DNA from: [Flexibacter] sp. ATCC 35103
GTDB taxonomy: Bacteria > Bacteroidota > Bacteroidia > Flavobacteriales > Flavobacteriaceae
Assembly (NCBI RefSeq): GCF_001975985.1
Contig: NZ_MTQF01000004.1
Location: forward strand, 112,064-176,063
Direction of reading: 5' to 3'
Length of the DNA stretch: 64,000 nucleotides
Shown here piece after piece: positions 62,114 to 64,000 of the stretch (position 1 is the first letter of the stretch; each line of letters opens with the position of its first letter). The notes beneath the pieces are model-generated. The model ran no database searches, was not told the origin of the DNA, and worked only from the letters and a program-made list of their open reading frames with translations. The position numbers and the translations under genes were made by a program.

Positions 62114-62764
62114 TTACTCGCAATTCCATTTTTGATTCGAGACTTTATCTTTTAGGCCTGTCTTTAAATTATAATGCCACCACTCTGAATCAAATGAATT
62201 GAAGCCATTTTTTATCATTACTTTCTTAAGGTATTTTCTATTTGATTTTACGTCATTAGAAAGCATGGTATAATTATGACTGGCACGAATACCAAAAAAG
62301 TCAAAAGGAGTTCCCATATCTACTTCTTTTCCCTTTATATCAACCAACGAAATATCAACGGCTCCTCCTCTATTGTGGATGGAGCCTTTTTTGGGATCTG
62401 CTACATATTCCGGATTCGAAACAATCTCCCACATTTTTTTCTGGATTGATAATGGTCGGTAACAATCGTAAAGTTTTATCTTAAAACCTTTATTCATAAA
62501 ATCTTTATTTGCCGCTATCAAAGCCTGAACGGTTTTATAACGCAAGAGACATTCTGCACAATCATATACTTTTGCTTTTAGAAAATTATCCTCGGTTGCA
62601 TACTTCATATCATAGATAAAATCATTGCTGTAATCTCTTAAGTTTACAAAAGTCGTATCTGCAATTTCTTGTTTTGCAGGAGTTGAATACATTTCATTTT
62701 GGGCTTTTGAAGAAACCATCCAGAAAAGTAGAACTATAAAAAATAAAGTTTTTGTGAATTGCAT
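62114..62764 (-). CDS. D-Ala-D-Ala dipeptidase (VanX/DdpX, M15D)
   Basis: This 216-residue secreted zinc peptidase splits D-alanyl-D-alanine, in peptidoglycan recycling. Signal peptide 1-21; motifs are YDCYRP (99-104, Arg103), SIHNRGGAVDISL (128-140, His130 and Asp137 zinc ligands) and SEWWHY (193-198, Glu194 catalytic base and His197 zinc). All key residues are present. In Gram-negatives without a vancomycin cluster this enzyme recovers D-Ala; no vanHA genes are near. Confidence 0.92.
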   Translation of the reverse strand: MQFTKTLFFIVLLFWMVSSKAQNEMYSTPAKQEIADTTFVNLRDYSNDFIYDMKYATEDNFLKAKVYDCAECLLRYKTVQALIAANKDFMNKGFKIKLYDCYRPLSIQKKMWEIVSNPEYVADPKKGSIHNRGGAVDISLVDIKGKEVDMGTPFDFFGIRASHNYTMLSNDVKSNRKYLKKVMIKNGFNSFDSEWWHYNLKTGLKDKVSNQKWNCE

Positions 62765-62849
62765 GATGAGAGAGATTTTCTATAAAGTAAATATAGAAAT
62801 AAAATAAGGATGCTAAAAAATAATAAAGAAATAACGTTTCTTATCTATT

Positions 62850-63953
62850 CTAAATCTCTCCTGTCATCATAATATTTTCTTTCACGCCTTTATTTTTTAG
62901 CATTCTAAAGTGCGAACGAACCGCATGATAAAATGGATAGGAAGTATACGGAAGATCATATTCCTGAGCATAACGCCGTATTATGGGTGTAATATAAGGA
63001 TAATAGGTATGCCCGACTCCGGGAAAGAGATGATGCGCGACATGATGCGTAAAACCTCCGTATAAAAAATTAGCAAGTTTGCTGTTTGTACTAAAATCTT
63101 TAGTCACAATCATTTGATGCATCGCCCAGGTTGCTGAAAGATTTCCGTCAGGATCTGTAACAGGAAAGTGAGCATCTTCATCTACATGTGTAGATACCAG
63201 TGCTACAACACCTAAAACGCTTCCGGATAAATGCATGGCAAACCAAGCGCCCAAAACAAAATACCACGGCTGATTAAGTACGTACATTGGGATAAAAAGC
63301 AAGTAAAAAAGATTGATGATTTTTGCTGCAAACAACATAAAAATTTCCTTTGGGGGAATTTTATCTACTACTTTTTTTACGTAGTTGTCTTTCTTGCCAA
63401 AAAAGTCTTTGAAGTCTCTGATATAAATCCAGTTCAGACTGTAAAATGGATAAATCAGCCACATATAAATGTGTTGGTATTTGTGATAATTAAACAACGG
63501 ACTATTAGGAAAAATCCGGATGATATCACTTTGCTTGATGTCAATATCCCAATCCGGAACGTTGGGATAAGCATGATGAAGGTTGATATGCCGTCGCGTC
63601 CAGAGCCAATGATTACCTCCAAAAAGTTCTAAAACATACATAAACCATTCGTTATGTTTCGCTTTTTTAAAGAGTGCTCCATGTGCCGCATCATGAAATG
63701 CATTTATAAAAAGTACAATCATCATGATTCCGCACAAAATATAAAAAAGGAATAATAGCGGAGTACTGTTTCCAAACCGCAAAATACAGTAATAAAATAG
63801 AAAGAAGAGAATTAAAAGTCCCAAAGACTTTATAATATTGAAAAGGTACAGGGATGAGTTTTGTAAAATAGTATCGTTCACTTCTGTGCGCATCTTTTTA
63901 AAAAAATCATCGGTACCGGCTTTAAGATAAACTGGTCGTTTTAATTTTTCCAT
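62850..63953 (-). CDS. Membrane fatty acid desaturase
   Basis: This 367-residue di-iron membrane desaturase has the three His clusters: HDAAHG (about 87-92), RRHINLHHAYP (about 120-130) and HHVAHHLFPGVGH near the C-terminus, with four or more membrane segments between. It matches front-end/linoleoyl-CoA desaturase-like acyl-lipid enzymes common in Bacteroidota. The frame is open to GTG 63983, but ATG 63953 follows a candidate -7 element TAAATTTG (63981-63988, minus strand), and the extra residues would lie before the start site. No partner reductase is next to it. Confidence 0.9.
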   Translation of the reverse strand: MEKLKRPVYLKAGTDDFFKKMRTEVNDTILQNSSLYLFNIIKSLGLLILFFLFYYCILRFGNSTPLLFLFYILCGIMMIVLFINAFHDAAHGALFKKAKHNEWFMYVLELFGGNHWLWTRRHINLHHAYPNVPDWDIDIKQSDIIRIFPNSPLFNYHKYQHIYMWLIYPFYSLNWIYIRDFKDFFGKKDNYVKKVVDKIPPKEIFMLFAAKIINLFYLLFIPMYVLNQPWYFVLGAWFAMHLSGSVLGVVALVSTHVDEDAHFPVTDPDGNLSATWAMHQMIVTKDFSTNSKLANFLYGGFTHHVAHHLFPGVGHTYYPYITPIIRRYAQEYDLPYTSYPFYHAVRSHFRMLKNKGVKENIMMTGEI

Positions 63954-63980
63954 AACAATTGTTGCTAGAAATTGGTACAC

Positions 63981-63988
63981 CAAATTTA
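63981..63988 (-). promoter_or_regulatory. Candidate -7 element for the desaturase
   Basis: The minus strand reads TAAATTTG. The -33 position falls outside the window. Confidence 0.4.
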
Positions 63989-64000
63989 ATAAAATTTCTT

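Overview
The window looks like chromosome of a Flavobacterium (Bacteroidota), close in gene content to the soil chitin degraders typified by F. johnsoniae. Grounds: low GC, SusC/SusD pairs, Bacteroidota-type -7 promoter elements (TAnnTTTG), and flavobacterial versions of LptD, TamB, BshA and HutG. The species call rests on remembered gene order and was not searched.

Region 1 (1-15.7 kb) is a chitin/GlcNAc utilisation locus. Leftward: susC-II, susD-II, a GH18 chitinase, then susC-I, susD-I and a glucosamine-6-phosphate deaminase cut by the window edge. Rightward: a LytS-type sensor kinase, a LytTR response regulator and an MFS sugar transporter. SusC/D import oligosaccharides, GH18 cuts the polymer, the MFS carries sugar across the inner membrane, NagB feeds glycolysis, and the two-component pair is the likely switch. 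Both susC genes carry the same ~50-bp element about 80 bp before their start codons, the best operator candidate here.

Region 2 (15.8-36.4 kb) is mostly housekeeping: transaldolase with a structured leader, a GAF sensor kinase, an SDR, an MBOAT/SGNH acyltransferase pair, the SRP RNA with a consensus promoter, a glutaminyl cyclase lipoprotein, hutI and hutG, a DEAD-box helicase, a hybrid sensor kinase, a dicarboxylate symporter, aroC, an LpxH-like phosphoesterase, a small outer-membrane barrel, a PrcB-type lipoprotein and bshA.

Region 3 (36.4-37.8 kb) has no gene but carries three tandem ~329-bp repeats full of nested inverted repeats, next to a degenerate interspersed element.

Region 4 (37.8-45.5 kb) holds a split HdrD-like Fe-S oxidoreductase pair, an MCE/MlaD protein, a periplasmic amidase and a divergent lptD. 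Region 5 (45.6-50 kb) is central metabolism: ridA, two tandem methylglyoxal synthase paralogs, a GlcNAc-kinase-like ATPase, gap and pfkA. Region 6 (50.3-64 kb) has tamB, tsaD, rsmE, a DUF4159 protein, a TrmH-family methyltransferase, an M43 metalloprotease, an AI-2E-family permease, a THUMP-like methyltransferase, a VanX/DdpX dipeptidase and a fatty acid desaturase. I saw no tRNA, rRNA operon, CRISPR array, transposase or prophage.
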